This document shows positions 1-8,116 of a DNA stretch of 64,000 bases, in pieces; within the stretch, counting starts at the first letter, position 1, and each line of letters starts with the position of its first letter. Both the position numbers and the translations under genes were made by a program. The stretch comes from Sinomicrobium sp. (GTDB lineage Bacteria > Bacteroidota > Bacteroidia > Flavobacteriales > Flavobacteriaceae): NCBI GenBank assembly GCA_029266035.1, contig JAJUFH010000003.1, positions 124,001 through 188,000 of the forward strand, read 5' to 3'. The notes under the pieces were generated by a model. That model did no database searches, was not told the DNA's origin, and saw only the letters and a program-made list of their open reading frames with translations.

Positions 1-51
1 TTCTATCCAGCCGAATTGTTCTTTATGATTAACTGTATTTTCGAGAAACAT
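1..51 (-). CDS. Possible 5' end of a gene running off the left edge
   Basis: An ATG at 51-49 opens a minus-strand frame (begins MFLENTVNHKEQF) that stays open to the window edge. The same frame reads back without a stop to a TAG near 139 and looks protein-like (DYGNLSGNHNVRIEANKG), so this may instead be the middle of a decayed gene. A TAGCTTTG box at 135-128 on the same strand could be a promoter. I do not recognise the family. Confidence 0.22.
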   Translation of the reverse strand, partial: MFLENTVNHKEQFGWIE

Positions 52-448
52 TTTGTAATTTTCACCCTTGTTTGCCTCTATCCGAACATTGTGGTTGCCC
101 GAAAGATTTCCGTAGTCTGTATCTTTACAAAGCTAAGGAAAAAACACGATGCCCACAGCGTATGGATCGCTCTTTTTTGAAGACGTGTTAGCTTGTTTCA
201 ACCCTGTTTTAGAGGTGTCTTTACAATTTTTTTGAATGATGTGATTTACAGAGAGGTCATGTCAATACAAGGGAGAAGCCATAGTGCGGTATTGGAAAAA
301 CGATCGGAAAGATTATTGTTATAATAATACTAATATATTTGTATCTCTAATAGGAATAACCTATCTTTTGGAGGTCAAAAATGCAGACTTGTTTTTTTGG
401 GTAACACTAGAGAGAACAAGGCTGTAATAATTATTAAAACAAAAAGCG
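52..448. other. Intergenic region, about 400 bp
   Basis: No convincing gene, tRNA or repeat is seen here. On the plus strand TATATTTG at 334-341, with a TTG at 316-318, is a possible Bacteroidota promoter for the gene starting at 449, but the 15-base spacing is short for that class. Parts of the left side may belong to the partial gene at the window edge. Confidence 0.4.
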
Positions 449-1126
449 ATGAAAAAGAAACTGGAGTCTGAACTTGTGAGTATTGCGCAAGATATTCTGA
501 AGATGCAAGGACGTGAAGACCTTACGAGTCTTCAGGCAAAGGCTAGGAAAATGTATGAGAAACTCACCTTGCTACAGTTTGTGGAGCAACACTTTGGTGA
601 GATGCTACCTGCGACTGGAAAGAGCGAGGCGCTTCTGAAATTTGAACAACTCGCCGGAGCGGTGATCGATGAAAACAGAAGAGTGCCGGAAAATAACCCA
701 CATAGCGAAGACATCATCATTCCCGCTATGGATACTATAAAAGATATGGTGGCAGAAATGCCGGAACAAGAAACGCTTGACGATATACTGGCCGGGATAT
801 TGCCTGAACCTGTTTTTGAGCGAAGAACGGAAGAGAAGAAAATATCTTCTACTGAAACAATTGAGTTTCGTTCTAAGTCTCTTAACGACAGGCTTAGAGA
901 AGGTGTTGGGATAGGGCTTAACGACAAACTAGCCTTTATAAAACACCTCTTTAACGACAGTACGGAAGATTACAACCGGGTAATGTCGCAAATCAATACC
1001 ATAGATAGCGAAGAAGAGGCCAAAAGGTTTATTGCTCATATGATAAAACCCGATTACAACAATTGGAAAGGTAAGGAACAGTATGAAGAGCGGTTTATAA
1101 GCCTACTGGAAAAGAAATACAACTGA
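449..1126 (+). CDS. Conserved hypothetical protein beside rsmI
   Basis: A 225-residue soluble, highly charged protein with no signal peptide or membrane segment. The N-terminal ~65 residues are predicted helical. A central acidic linker (about 80-150) leads to a C-terminal helical block starting with SLNDRLREGVGIGLNDKLAFI and containing DPxx-like NDSTEDYNRV. I recall similar proteins next to rsmI in flavobacteria, but they carry no assigned function. The stop is only 5 bases from the rsmI start, so the two are probably co-transcribed. The ATG at 449 follows an AT-rich leader without a Shine-Dalgarno sequence, as is normal in this phylum. No function is proposed. Confidence 0.8.
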   Translation: MKKKLESELVSIAQDILKMQGREDLTSLQAKARKMYEKLTLLQFVEQHFGEMLPATGKSEALLKFEQLAGAVIDENRRVPENNPHSEDIIIPAMDTIKDMVAEMPEQETLDDILAGILPEPVFERRTEEKKISSTETIEFRSKSLNDRLREGVGIGLNDKLAFIKHLFNDSTEDYNRVMSQINTIDSEEEAKRFIAHMIKPDYNNWKGKEQYEERFISLLEKKYN

Positions 1127-1131
1127 GTTCC

Positions 1132-1806
1132 ATGTCTAAACTCTATATTGTGCCTACACCGATAGGTAATCTTGACGATATGACCTTTCGGGCGGTGAAG
1201 GTGCTTGGGGAAGTAGATACTATACTCGCAGAAGATACCCGAACGAGTAGTAAGCTTCTCAAGCATTTTGACATAGATACTCCTCTGCAGAGTCATCATA
1301 TGTACAATGAACACAAGACGGTGACTTCTGTAGTAAGACGTATAGCTGGCGGAGAGACCATAGCGCTTATATCTGATGCCGGTACTCCCGCTATATCAGA
1401 TCCAGGTTTTTTGCTTACCCGAGCTTGTGTAGAAGCGGGAATAAGGGTAGAATGTCTCCCCGGAGCTACCGCTTTTGTACCGGCTTTGGTAAATAGTGGA
1501 CTGCCCAACGATAGGTTTGTTTTTGAAGGATTTCTGCCAGTTAAGAAAGGTAGGCAAACTCGTCTTAAGGCTTTGGTCGCTGAGCAGAGAACAATGATTT
1601 TTTATGAATCTCCCTATAAATTGGTGAAAACCCTGGGCGATTTTGTATTGTATTTCGGAGAAGACAGACCCGTTTCCGTGTCGAGGGAGTTGACCAAGAT
1701 TTACGAAGAAACCATAAGAGGTACCGCAGCGGAAGTATTGGCACACTATACCCAAAATCCGCCTAAAGGAGAGATTGTGATCGCAGTAGGTGGAACAAAG
1801 GGATAA
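1132..1806 (+). CDS. rsmI: 16S rRNA 2'-O-ribose C1402 methyltransferase RsmI
   Basis: RsmI is a SAM-dependent tetrapyrrole-methylase-fold enzyme that methylates the 2'-O of C1402 in 16S rRNA in the decoding centre. The sequence shows the family start YIVPTPIGNLDD (residues 5-16), AEDTRTS (33-39) and the cofactor loop SDAGTPAISDPG (81-92), followed by the conserved FYESP motif. At 224 residues it lacks the C-terminal extension of the E. coli protein (about 286), a short form I believe is usual in Bacteroidota. It lies 5 bases after the hypothetical gene upstream and faces the GNAT gene convergently. Confidence 0.95.
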   Translation: MSKLYIVPTPIGNLDDMTFRAVKVLGEVDTILAEDTRTSSKLLKHFDIDTPLQSHHMYNEHKTVTSVVRRIAGGETIALISDAGTPAISDPGFLLTRACVEAGIRVECLPGATAFVPALVNSGLPNDRFVFEGFLPVKKGRQTRLKALVAEQRTMIFYESPYKLVKTLGDFVLYFGEDRPVSVSRELTKIYEETIRGTAAEVLAHYTQNPPKGEIVIAVGGTKG

Positions 1807-1836
1807 ATTTTAGTCGCAATAGTAGCCGCTTTAGGA

Positions 1837-2319
1837 TCAGAGGCGGAGTTCCATCTTCATATTCACCCTTTCATAAGCCAAATCTTCATCTAGATCTACC
1901 GCTTTAAACCCCGAGCTGATATAAAGGTTCATCGCGGGTGTCAATTTGGTGTTGGTCTGGAGCACCAGTCTTTTTTTACCTTGTCGCAATGCGTAGTCTA
2001 TTGCGCGAAGTATAAGTCGCCGGCCTATTTTATGACCTTTGTGGTGTTCTGAAACTGCTATTTTTGTCAGTTCGTAAGTGTCTTGATCTATGGGGAGCAG
2101 TGCAGCTGTACCCACTACTTCATCACCCTTAATGGCAAGTAATATCTGTCCGCCGGGATTTATGATTTTTTCCAAAGGATTGTCCAAAATCTCGTGATCG
2201 TGAGCCTCTACCTTAAAATATTTATTTACCCAAGCGTAGTTAAGATCGGCAAATGCAGAGGCGTATTCCGGCTTAAATGTGATGATATCGACGTATTCCG
2301 AGGTGGCATTGGTACTCAT
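1837..2319 (-). CDS. GNAT-family N-acetyltransferase
   Basis: A 160-residue single-domain Gcn5-related acetyltransferase. The acetyl-CoA binding motif A is visible as ELTKIAVSEHHKGHKIGRRL (about 102-121), with the Q/R-x-x-G-x-G/A loop in the variant form HKGHKIG. A NLYISSGF segment near the C-terminus is the usual motif B. The family transfers acetyl groups from acetyl-CoA to amines or protein N-termini, but the substrate cannot be read from sequence. The gene faces rsmI tail to tail and has its own upstream region; the VOC gene behind it is separated by 255 bases containing a nested hairpin. Confidence 0.85.
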   Translation of the reverse strand: MSTNATSEYVDIITFKPEYASAFADLNYAWVNKYFKVEAHDHEILDNPLEKIINPGGQILLAIKGDEVVGTAALLPIDQDTYELTKIAVSEHHKGHKIGRRLILRAIDYALRQGKKRLVLQTNTKLTPAMNLYISSGFKAVDLDEDLAYERVNMKMELRL

Positions 2320-2468
2320 GCTGTAGCTGTAATTTTAATATTGAGGATGCTGTGACAGATGTCGTTAACAGGACTGTAAGCCTGTTGTGTTGTACACAAA
2401 TTACGAGGCCGTAAATTTAGATAAAATGCAAATTGATAATTGTTATTTTTATGTGAATTTTACCCTTG

Positions 2469-2522
2469 CTCCCACAGCCTAAATCCTGAAACAGGATTAA
2501 AGGGATAGTAACACTGTGGGAG
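2469..2522. repeat. Nested inverted repeat between the GNAT and VOC genes
   Basis: The outer arms CTCCCACAG (2469-2477) and CTGTGGGAG (2514-2522) pair perfectly over 9 bp. Inside them AATCCTG (2482-2488) and CAGGATT (2492-2498) form a second 7 bp hairpin with an AAA loop. Neither strand has a T-run directly after the outer stem, so this is not a textbook terminator, though it lies just past the end of the VOC gene. Confidence 0.6.
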
Positions 2523-2574
2523 TTAAAAAATTGACCAAAAGGAAACAAGAGGTGTTTTTTGAGCATAAACGGGA

Positions 2575-2958
2575 TTAGCTTATTGTACTAATCCACCAAG
2601 TGTTCCCAAAAGGATCTTTAAATCCTGCGCTTCGGATGTGGTCGTCTTCGTCTATGGGAAGCATCAGTGATTCCGCTCCCGCATCAAGAGCTTCGTAATA
2701 GGTCTTGTCGGTGTCTTGAACGTAGATATAAAGACAAGCAGTTCCGGGATTTCCCGAATCTTGACTTTCTGCAATCAACAGTGTACAGTCTCCTATTTTA
2801 AGTTCGGAATGTTGGATTTTCCGCTGGCGGTTCAGAAGTCGCATCATTTCCTGTCCGTTGAAAATCTTCCTGATAAAATCGATCAGTTCATCTGCGTTTG
2901 TGGCCGTGAGGTATGGCATTACCTGTTGATGCCCGGCCATAATTTTCATTCGTTTCAT
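2575..2958 (-). CDS. VOC-family (glyoxalase/PhnB-like) protein
   Basis: A 127-residue vicinal-oxygen-chelate fold protein. It has the PhnB-like opening MPYLTATNADELIDFIRKIF, a central LKIGDCTLLIAES strand, and the C-terminal DPFGNTWWIST motif that ends many glyoxalase/bleomycin-resistance-like proteins. Substrate and metal use are unknown. The chosen start is the ATG at 2958; the codon before it is TTG, and two further in-frame ATGs lie at residues 4 and 7. It is divergent from the MATE gene, and the two promoters must share about 120 bases. Confidence 0.8.
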   Translation of the reverse strand: MKRMKIMAGHQQVMPYLTATNADELIDFIRKIFNGQEMMRLLNRQRKIQHSELKIGDCTLLIAESQDSGNPGTACLYIYVQDTDKTYYEALDAGAESLMLPIDEDDHIRSAGFKDPFGNTWWISTIS

Positions 2959-3022
2959 CAAATTGCTGTTAGTTTTTATGACAACGCAGTTTTTCCACTT
3001 TATATTTTACCGCCTTTCTGTG

Positions 3023-3047
3023 TTGAGGAGAAAATCTTATAACTTTG
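3023..3047 (+). promoter_or_regulatory. Candidate promoter of the MATE gene
   Basis: TAACTTTG at 3040-3047 matches the Bacteroidota -7 box TAnnTTTG; a TTG at 3023-3025 lies 14 bases upstream, shorter than usual. It sits inside the longer open frame, which argues that translation begins at the GTG at 3077. Confidence 0.45.
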
Positions 3048-3076
3048 TAGGTTTAACCGCTTCAAGCATACCGATA

Positions 3077-4408
3077 GTGGAAAAGAATAAAGTGTCGTTT
3101 CGGGAGATTAACAACTTGGCAATTCCGGCAATAATAGCCGGTATCGCCGAACCTCTTATTTCCCTTACCGACATAGCCATTATAGGACATGTAGATGAAC
3201 ATCCTGTAGAGGCCCTTGCTGCAGCGGGGATTGTAGGATCTTTTCTCTCGGCGATTACATGGATAGTAGCACAGACCAAAACTGCCATATCGGCTATAGT
3301 TTCCCGCCACCTAGGGGAAGGAAGGCTAAACGCTGTAAAAACCCTGGTGCCTCAAGCTATCCTCTTCAATTTTTTGCTGAGTGTGCTCATCCTGTTGTTA
3401 ACTTCTTTTTTTTCCGGATTTATTTTTAGAGCCTACAATGCCGATGGACTTATACTTCAATATTGTACGGACTACTACAGTATCAGGGTGTTGGGTTACC
3501 CCTTAACCTTGGTTACATTTGCCATTTTCGGAGTCTTTAGGGGTTTACAGAATACCTGGTGGGCTATGTTGGCCAGTCTTGTCGGTCTCGGATTAAATGT
3601 GGTATTGGATTATGTGCTGGTTTATGGAATAAGTGGACTACTGCCCGCTATGCATCTGAAAGGAGCTGCTTATGCCAGTTTGTGCTCTCAGTTGGTCATG
3701 CTTCTCATCGCCTTGTATTTTTACCATAGACGCACCCCTTTTTCTTTTAGACTGAGCACCAATGTCAATCCGCGTTTAAAAGGACTACTGTTGATGAGTT
3801 TTAATTTTTTTATCCGTGCAGCCGCCTTGAATATTGCTATTTATATGGCCAACACTTACGCCACTGGTTACGGTAAAAACTATATAGCGGCCCAGAGTAT
3901 GCTGATGAATATCTGGTTGTTTTTCTCTTTTTTTGTAGATGGTTACGCCAATGCGGGAAATGCTATTTCCGGAAGACTTCTAGGGGCGAGAGATTACAGA
4001 GGATTGTGGTTTCTCAGCAAGGATATCTGTAAGTATGCTATAGCGATAGCCCTACTGCTGATGATGGTTTGTGGTGTTTTTTACGACTCCATAGGCCTGG
4101 TGTTTAACAAAGATCCTATGGTGCTCACGCTCTTTGGTTCGGTATTCTGGATAGTACTGCTGATGCAACCGCTCAATGCCATAGCCTTTATGTTCGACGG
4201 AATATTTAAAGGGCTCGGAGAAGCTGCTTATCTCAGAAATGTATTGCTCGCTGCAACCTTTCTCGGTTTTATTCCGGTACTGTTTATCACCGATATACTG
4301 CAGTGGAAACTTCACGGTATCTGGGCGGCCTTTACGGTTTGGATGTTTATACGAGGAGGAGCATTGGTGTTTAAGTTTCGCAGAAAATACCTCAGAGCTG
4401 TCGACTAA
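3077..4408 (+). CDS. MATE-family multidrug/cation antiporter
   Basis: A polytopic inner-membrane exporter of the MATE family (DinF/NorM type), using Na+ or H+ gradients to expel cationic drugs or metabolites. It has about 12 hydrophobic segments and the family signature PAIIAGIAEPLISLTDIAIIGH (spread over residues 13-34), where P, D and G-H are the usual conserved positions. I start it at GTG 3077 (443 residues, typical length), because the frame upstream is not conserved-looking and contains a TAACTTTG promoter box. It is transcribed away from the VOC gene and is followed by an enoyl-CoA hydratase gene after about 80 bases. Confidence 0.88.
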   Translation: MEKNKVSFREINNLAIPAIIAGIAEPLISLTDIAIIGHVDEHPVEALAAAGIVGSFLSAITWIVAQTKTAISAIVSRHLGEGRLNAVKTLVPQAILFNFLLSVLILLLTSFFSGFIFRAYNADGLILQYCTDYYSIRVLGYPLTLVTFAIFGVFRGLQNTWWAMLASLVGLGLNVVLDYVLVYGISGLLPAMHLKGAAYASLCSQLVMLLIALYFYHRRTPFSFRLSTNVNPRLKGLLLMSFNFFIRAAALNIAIYMANTYATGYGKNYIAAQSMLMNIWLFFSFFVDGYANAGNAISGRLLGARDYRGLWFLSKDICKYAIAIALLLMMVCGVFYDSIGLVFNKDPMVLTLFGSVFWIVLLMQPLNAIAFMFDGIFKGLGEAAYLRNVLLAATFLGFIPVLFITDILQWKLHGIWAAFTVWMFIRGGALVFKFRRKYLRAVD

Positions 4409-4490
4409 TATTTGTATTTTAGCTATCGAAGCTCGGGAGAAATCTTTAGTATTCAGAGGCAACCACAAACTATAAACCACACATCACATC

Positions 4491-5258
4491 ATGTCGACAG
4501 ATCGTCTTAACGGTAGCTTGTATACCAAAATAGAAAACCACGTGGCCACTGTAGAATTCGGCCATCCTTCGAGTAATGCCTTTCCCCTTGAATTGCTGGA
4601 GCGCCTTCAGAAAGAGTTTGAGTTGCTTTCCAACAATGAGGAAGTATATGTTATTGTACTGAAGAGCGAAGGAGAAAAGGCTTTTTGCGCAGGTGCATCT
4701 TTTGACGAGTTGCTAGCCATAGGTAATAGGGAAGAAGGGACGAGGTTTTTTAATGGTTTTGCAGGAGTGATTAACGCTATGCGCAAATGTGATAAACCGA
4801 TTGTAGGTAGAGTACAAGGCAAAGCTGTAGGGGGAGGAGTAGGGTTGATAGCAGCCTGCGACTATGTACTGGCTGTTGAGGCGGCAGCTGTAAAACTGTC
4901 TGAACTCACCATTGGTATAGGTCCTTTTGTCATTGCCCCGGCAGTAGAACGCAAGATGGGGAAAGCCGGATTGGCTGAACTCGCCCTTGCACCGGAACAG
5001 TGGATGAGTGCTTATCGAGCTAAAGACAAAGGACTGTATGCCAGGGTCTTCGACAAGATGAGCGAGTTAGATCGCGAACTGGATATTTATACTGCTAAAC
5101 TGGCATCCTATAACCCGAAGGCTTTGAAAGAAATGAAAAAAACGCTTTGGGAAGGTACATCGCACTGGGATCAATTATTGTCTTCTAGGGCAGAAATTTC
5201 GGGCGAGCTGGTGCTCTCTGAATTTACCCGAAAAGCCTTGGAGAAATTCAGGAAATAG
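4491..5258 (+). CDS. Enoyl-CoA hydratase/isomerase family protein
   Basis: A 255-residue crotonase-fold protein. Oxyanion-hole motifs are visible at FCAGASFDEL (about 67) and GRVQGKAVGGGVGLIAACD (about 106-124). The position usually holding a catalytic Glu in hydratases lies in KLSELTIGIGP, consistent with hydratase or isomerase activity on acyl-CoA, but the exact substrate is not readable. Residues 150-165 include the short VERKMGKAGLAELAL helix. It probably acts in fatty- or amino-acid degradation in the cytoplasm. A bidirectional terminator follows at once, so the MATE and hydratase genes may form a unit. Confidence 0.85.
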   Translation: MSTDRLNGSLYTKIENHVATVEFGHPSSNAFPLELLERLQKEFELLSNNEEVYVIVLKSEGEKAFCAGASFDELLAIGNREEGTRFFNGFAGVINAMRKCDKPIVGRVQGKAVGGGVGLIAACDYVLAVEAAAVKLSELTIGIGPFVIAPAVERKMGKAGLAELALAPEQWMSAYRAKDKGLYARVFDKMSELDRELDIYTAKLASYNPKALKEMKKTLWEGTSHWDQLLSSRAEISGELVLSEFTRKALEKFRK

Positions 5259-5264
5259 CAAAAT

Positions 5265-5295
5265 AAAAAAGGCTGCCCTAAAGGACAACCTTTTT
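5265..5295 (-). terminator. Convergent terminator
   Basis: AAAAAGG ... CCTTTTT arms with inner TGCCCT/AGGACA form a hairpin with flanking A- and T-runs on both sides. The two C-A mismatches on the plus strand become G-U pairs in the minus-strand RNA, so it is better suited to end the minus-strand barrel gene, while probably also serving the hydratase gene. Confidence 0.75.
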
Positions 5296-5333
5296 CAGTC
5301 TTCAACTGCGCTTTTTGAGTAAAGCTAACCTAA

Positions 5334-6776
5334 CTAAAACCTAAAACTAAAACCTGTATATACTCCGAATGAATACGGACGGAAACCGCCGTTGTCACTA
5401 GAGAATGTGTTTAATTGATATTTGAACATGGGCTCTACTTGTAACCTGAGCTTGTCGGATAACAGGTAATCTACACCCAGCCCTACGTTGGTGCTGAAAT
5501 TCACCTCGTTGATATTGTTGGCCTCTCCCAGTTTTGTAGCGAGATTGTCCGATTTCAACAGTATGGAATTATCGGTGAGGAAAAGAGAACTTATCCCTCC
5601 GATGACGTTGAGCCCAAACCGCTGATCGACAATCCGGTATTTTATTTCCATAGGGACCTCTATATACCCGAATTCCTGCTGCATATTGCCCTCTTGCGGA
5701 GTAAAAGTAGCAACCTCATTTCTCGCAGATAAAGGAGGGGCTTTAGAACCATTGCTATTAGACACCAAAGGAGCAGAGGCTACATCCGACTGCCTTGCGT
5801 AATTGACATTACTGAGAGCCTTGGCCTCAAAATTTGGACTGAAGGCGATGTCGTTGGTATTGTAGCCGTAGTTTACCCTGTTTATTCCAGTACGTAGACT
5901 CAGGCGATTATTAACCTCATATGCTACATTTATCCCATAGCTGATATTTACATTTCCCGACTTAGAGTTTCCAGCAAACTCAGGGTCTATAGGAGACCCT
6001 CCACTTACCGAATTGTAATATACCGGAGCTATATTAGGACTCAAACTCCATTTTTTGTCGCTTTTTTGAGAAGGATTACGGTCTTTGCTGTTTTCAAATT
6101 CTTCTTGCTCCATCTCGGCAACTGCTGCCAATAGCGATTTTTTAGAGGCTTCTTCCTCCTCGTTTTTTGTAGCTGCATTTCCAGACGTCTCTACCAGCTG
6201 TTGGTTTGTATTCTCCCGTTGAGACGTATGATCATACGTCTTTACTACTGCCATGGCGGTATCGTCCTGCGGCTTTACCTGTTGGTTAGCTTCATTTTTT
6301 GCTACTGCGATAGCGGTATCGTCCTGTGTAGCTGTATTGCCATGCGTCTCTAGCTGTTGGTTTGTGTTCTCCCGTTGAGACGTATGATCATACGTCTTTA
6401 CTTCTGCGATGACGGTATTGTCCTGTTGAGACGCATGATCATGTGTCTGTTCTGTGACGACTGTATTATCCTGCGTCTCTAGCTGTATCTCCTTGTCCTG
6501 ATCTGTTTCGTTTTGTTGAACGGTCCCGATTTTTTCTACGGGATCTTCAGGAATGTCGGAAGGGGAATCAAATAGACCGTTAAGCCCCAGTGAGAGTAGC
6601 AGTATTACGGCGGCGGCTACGCCTCCCAATTTCCACCACATGGCGACGGGTTTTCGGCGACTAGGTATTTTGTCTAACCTTGCTTCGATACTAGGCCATA
6701 AATCCTTTTCGGGAAAAGTTTCAAAGTCCTTGAATTTTTCCTGAAAAAGTCTGTCTATGTTCTTCTTATTGCTCAT
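5334..6776 (-). CDS. Membrane-anchored outer-membrane beta-barrel partner of an ECF sigma factor
   Basis: A 480-residue protein with three parts. Residues 1-48 are a soluble head (FKDFETFPEKDLWPSIEARL), where anti-sigma domains usually sit. Residues 50-68 form one hydrophobic segment (GGVAAAVILLLSLGLNGLF). Residues about 70-250 are a low-complexity Q/N/T/D/E linker holding two copies of a ~52-residue repeat (TYDHTSQRENTNQQL in each). Residues about 255-480 form alternating beta strands ending in aromatic GVYTGFSFRF, typical of small outer-membrane barrels. The gene starts 4 bases after the ECF sigma stop and is surely co-transcribed. The likely role is sigma-factor regulation across the envelope; that is inference from layout. 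Confidence 0.7.
   Translation of the reverse strand: MSNKKNIDRLFQEKFKDFETFPEKDLWPSIEARLDKIPSRRKPVAMWWKLGGVAAAVILLLSLGLNGLFDSPSDIPEDPVEKIGTVQQNETDQDKEIQLETQDNTVVTEQTHDHASQQDNTVIAEVKTYDHTSQRENTNQQLETHGNTATQDDTAIAVAKNEANQQVKPQDDTAMAVVKTYDHTSQRENTNQQLVETSGNAATKNEEEEASKKSLLAAVAEMEQEEFENSKDRNPSQKSDKKWSLSPNIAPVYYNSVSGGSPIDPEFAGNSKSGNVNISYGINVAYEVNNRLSLRTGINRVNYGYNTNDIAFSPNFEAKALSNVNYARQSDVASAPLVSNSNGSKAPPLSARNEVATFTPQEGNMQQEFGYIEVPMEIKYRIVDQRFGLNVIGGISSLFLTDNSILLKSDNLATKLGEANNINEVNFSTNVGLGVDYLLSDKLRLQVEPMFKYQLNTFSSDNGGFRPYSFGVYTGFSFRF
6201..6447 (-). repeat. In-frame coding repeats with 18-bp palindromes
   Basis: A block of about 44 bases beginning TTGGTTTGT is present at 6201 and again at 6357, 156 bases (52 codons) apart and nearly identical. 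Each copy contains the perfect palindrome GACGTATGATCATACGTC (6223-6240 and 6379-6396). A third, slightly altered palindrome GACGCATGATCATGTGTC lies at 6430-6447. All lie in the periplasmic linker of the barrel protein. Confidence 0.85.
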
Positions 6777-6780
6777 TTAA

Positions 6781-7320
6781 TTATAGAGACGTCATTTTTT
6801 TATGCTGATCTTCTTCTATCATCCCTTTGAGTATACCTCTTGCTCTTGACAGGTTAGATTTGGATGTACCTTCGGAGACGCCCAGAAGCTCTGAAATTTC
6901 CTTGTGCGAATAGCCATCCAATACATACAGGTTGAACGTAAGCCGGTATTTGTCCGGTAATTGCTGTATGATACCCAGTAGGTAATCCAAGTCGATATCC
7001 TCGTCTTCGAGTACTACCTCCGTCTCATCTTCAATCTCATCCGATACCAGGCTAAAAACCTTTTCCTTTCGGTATTTTTGTAACACTGTGTTTATAGTAA
7101 CCCGTCGCAACCATCCTTCAAAAGACCCCTTAAACCGGTACTGCTCTATTTTGTCAAAAATAGCCATAAAGCTATCCTGCAGATTATCTTCCGCCTCAAC
7201 CTCGTTACGGGAGTACTTCAGGCAGGTGCTGTACAGCTTGCCTCCAAACAGTCGGTAGAGCTGTTCTTGTGCCTTTCGTTCCCGTTTTTTGCACCGGTGT
7301 ATGAGTTCTTCTAAACTCAC
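6781..7320 (-). CDS. ECF-type RNA polymerase sigma factor
   Basis: A 179-residue sigma-70 family protein of the extracytoplasmic-function class. Region 2 is visible as DNLQDSFMAIFDKIEQYRFKGSFEGWLRRV (core-polymerase and -10 binding). After an acidic linker, region 4 (GYSHKEISELLGVSEGTSKSNLSRAR) is the helix-turn-helix for -35 recognition. The start codon is GTG at 7320. The downstream gene, 4 bases away, encodes a membrane-anchored protein with an anti-sigma-like head, so the pair likely forms a signal-transduction module. The regulon is not visible here, though the barrel gene itself is an obvious target. Confidence 0.88.
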   Translation of the reverse strand: MSLEELIHRCKKRERKAQEQLYRLFGGKLYSTCLKYSRNEVEAEDNLQDSFMAIFDKIEQYRFKGSFEGWLRRVTINTVLQKYRKEKVFSLVSDEIEDETEVVLEDEDIDLDYLLGIIQQLPDKYRLTFNLYVLDGYSHKEISELLGVSEGTSKSNLSRARGILKGMIEEDQHKKMTSL

Positions 7321-7354
7321 TTAATGAACTTGTTCGTTTTCGTTTTGGCTCTTA

Positions 7355-7392
7355 TTTTAAAACTTTCGGGGAACAAATTCTGTCCCCCGAAA
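7355..7392 (-). terminator. Rho-independent terminator of the lipoprotein gene
   Basis: In the minus-strand RNA, TTTCGGGGGACA (7392-7381) pairs with TGTTCCCCGAAA (7375-7364) over 12 bp with one G-U, with a 5-base loop, followed by GTTTTAAAATAAG. It separates the lipoprotein gene from the ECF sigma gene. Confidence 0.8.
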
Positions 7393-7397
7393 AGGGT

Positions 7398-7874
7398 TTA
7401 TTCTTCTTCTTCCTGTTTTACCGGAACTACACGAGATATAAATTCGTCATTCCCATTACTATCTCTCCCTGTCCAAAACCGGAATTCGTATTCCAATGGA
7501 CGAGGGTCAATAGTCGGGTCGATTTCGAATGGGCGGGTAATACCATTGTCCTTAACAAGGTCTATTGTTTTACAAGAATCATTACTGTTGTACTGTACCC
7601 TTGCTACTGCTACGAACGATACTACTCTTGTAGTGTCTGTCGAAGCTTCAATGTCTGGTCGCCCTTGATTACCTATATAGGTGTGGCACTCTGTAGGAAT
7701 ACTGTAGGAGAAGGCGATATCGTATTCTTTACCGACTTCCAGCATATCCGGAACACTGTCTATAGATACAGTGGGAATCGCTTCGTCGTAAAAATTTGCT
7801 CCATCATCACTCAGACATCCTGATACGGCTACCACTAGGGTTAATAAAACTGCTGCAATACTTACTTTTTTCAT
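7398..7874 (-). CDS. Hypothetical lipoprotein
   Basis: A 158-residue predicted lipoprotein: the signal peptide MKKVSIAAVLLTLVVAVSGC carries a lipobox ending at Cys20. The mature part is acidic and beta-rich, with repeated 'DS' and 'VSF' strands, and ends in EEEE. It has two further cysteines (ECHTY and SCKTI) that could form a disulfide. No family is recognised. It likely sits in the periplasm or on an outer-membrane leaflet. It has its own terminator and lies between recA and the ECF sigma gene in the same orientation, with no sign of belonging to either unit. Confidence 0.75.
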   Translation of the reverse strand: MKKVSIAAVLLTLVVAVSGCLSDDGANFYDEAIPTVSIDSVPDMLEVGKEYDIAFSYSIPTECHTYIGNQGRPDIEASTDTTRVVSFVAVARVQYNSNDSCKTIDLVKDNGITRPFEIDPTIDPRPLEYEFRFWTGRDSNGNDEFISRVVPVKQEEEE

Positions 7875-8021
7875 CGTCGTTTCTGTTTGTTAATTTTAAT
7901 TGCTTTGTCGTTATTGTTTTGTTTAACAAAATGTTATGTGATGCCCTGTTTGGTTGTGCAACGTTTTTTCTTTGTTTTCTGATAGATACAGAAGATTGCA
8001 AAGGGTTGCGTGCGGCATAAA

Positions 8022-8060
8022 AAAATCCGTCCATTTTTTAATGGGACGGATTTTACACAT
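8022..8060 (-). terminator. Rho-independent terminator of recA
   Basis: AAAATCCGTCC (8022-8032) and GGACGGATTTT (8044-8054) form an 11 bp perfect stem. On the minus strand the stem ends in seven T residues, placing a strong terminator about 60 bases after the recA stop. Confidence 0.88.
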
Positions 8061-8116
8061 AAATTTTTACCGATAGAAACGGATTAAACGACTGCAAAAA
8101 GTACTTGCAGCTGTAC

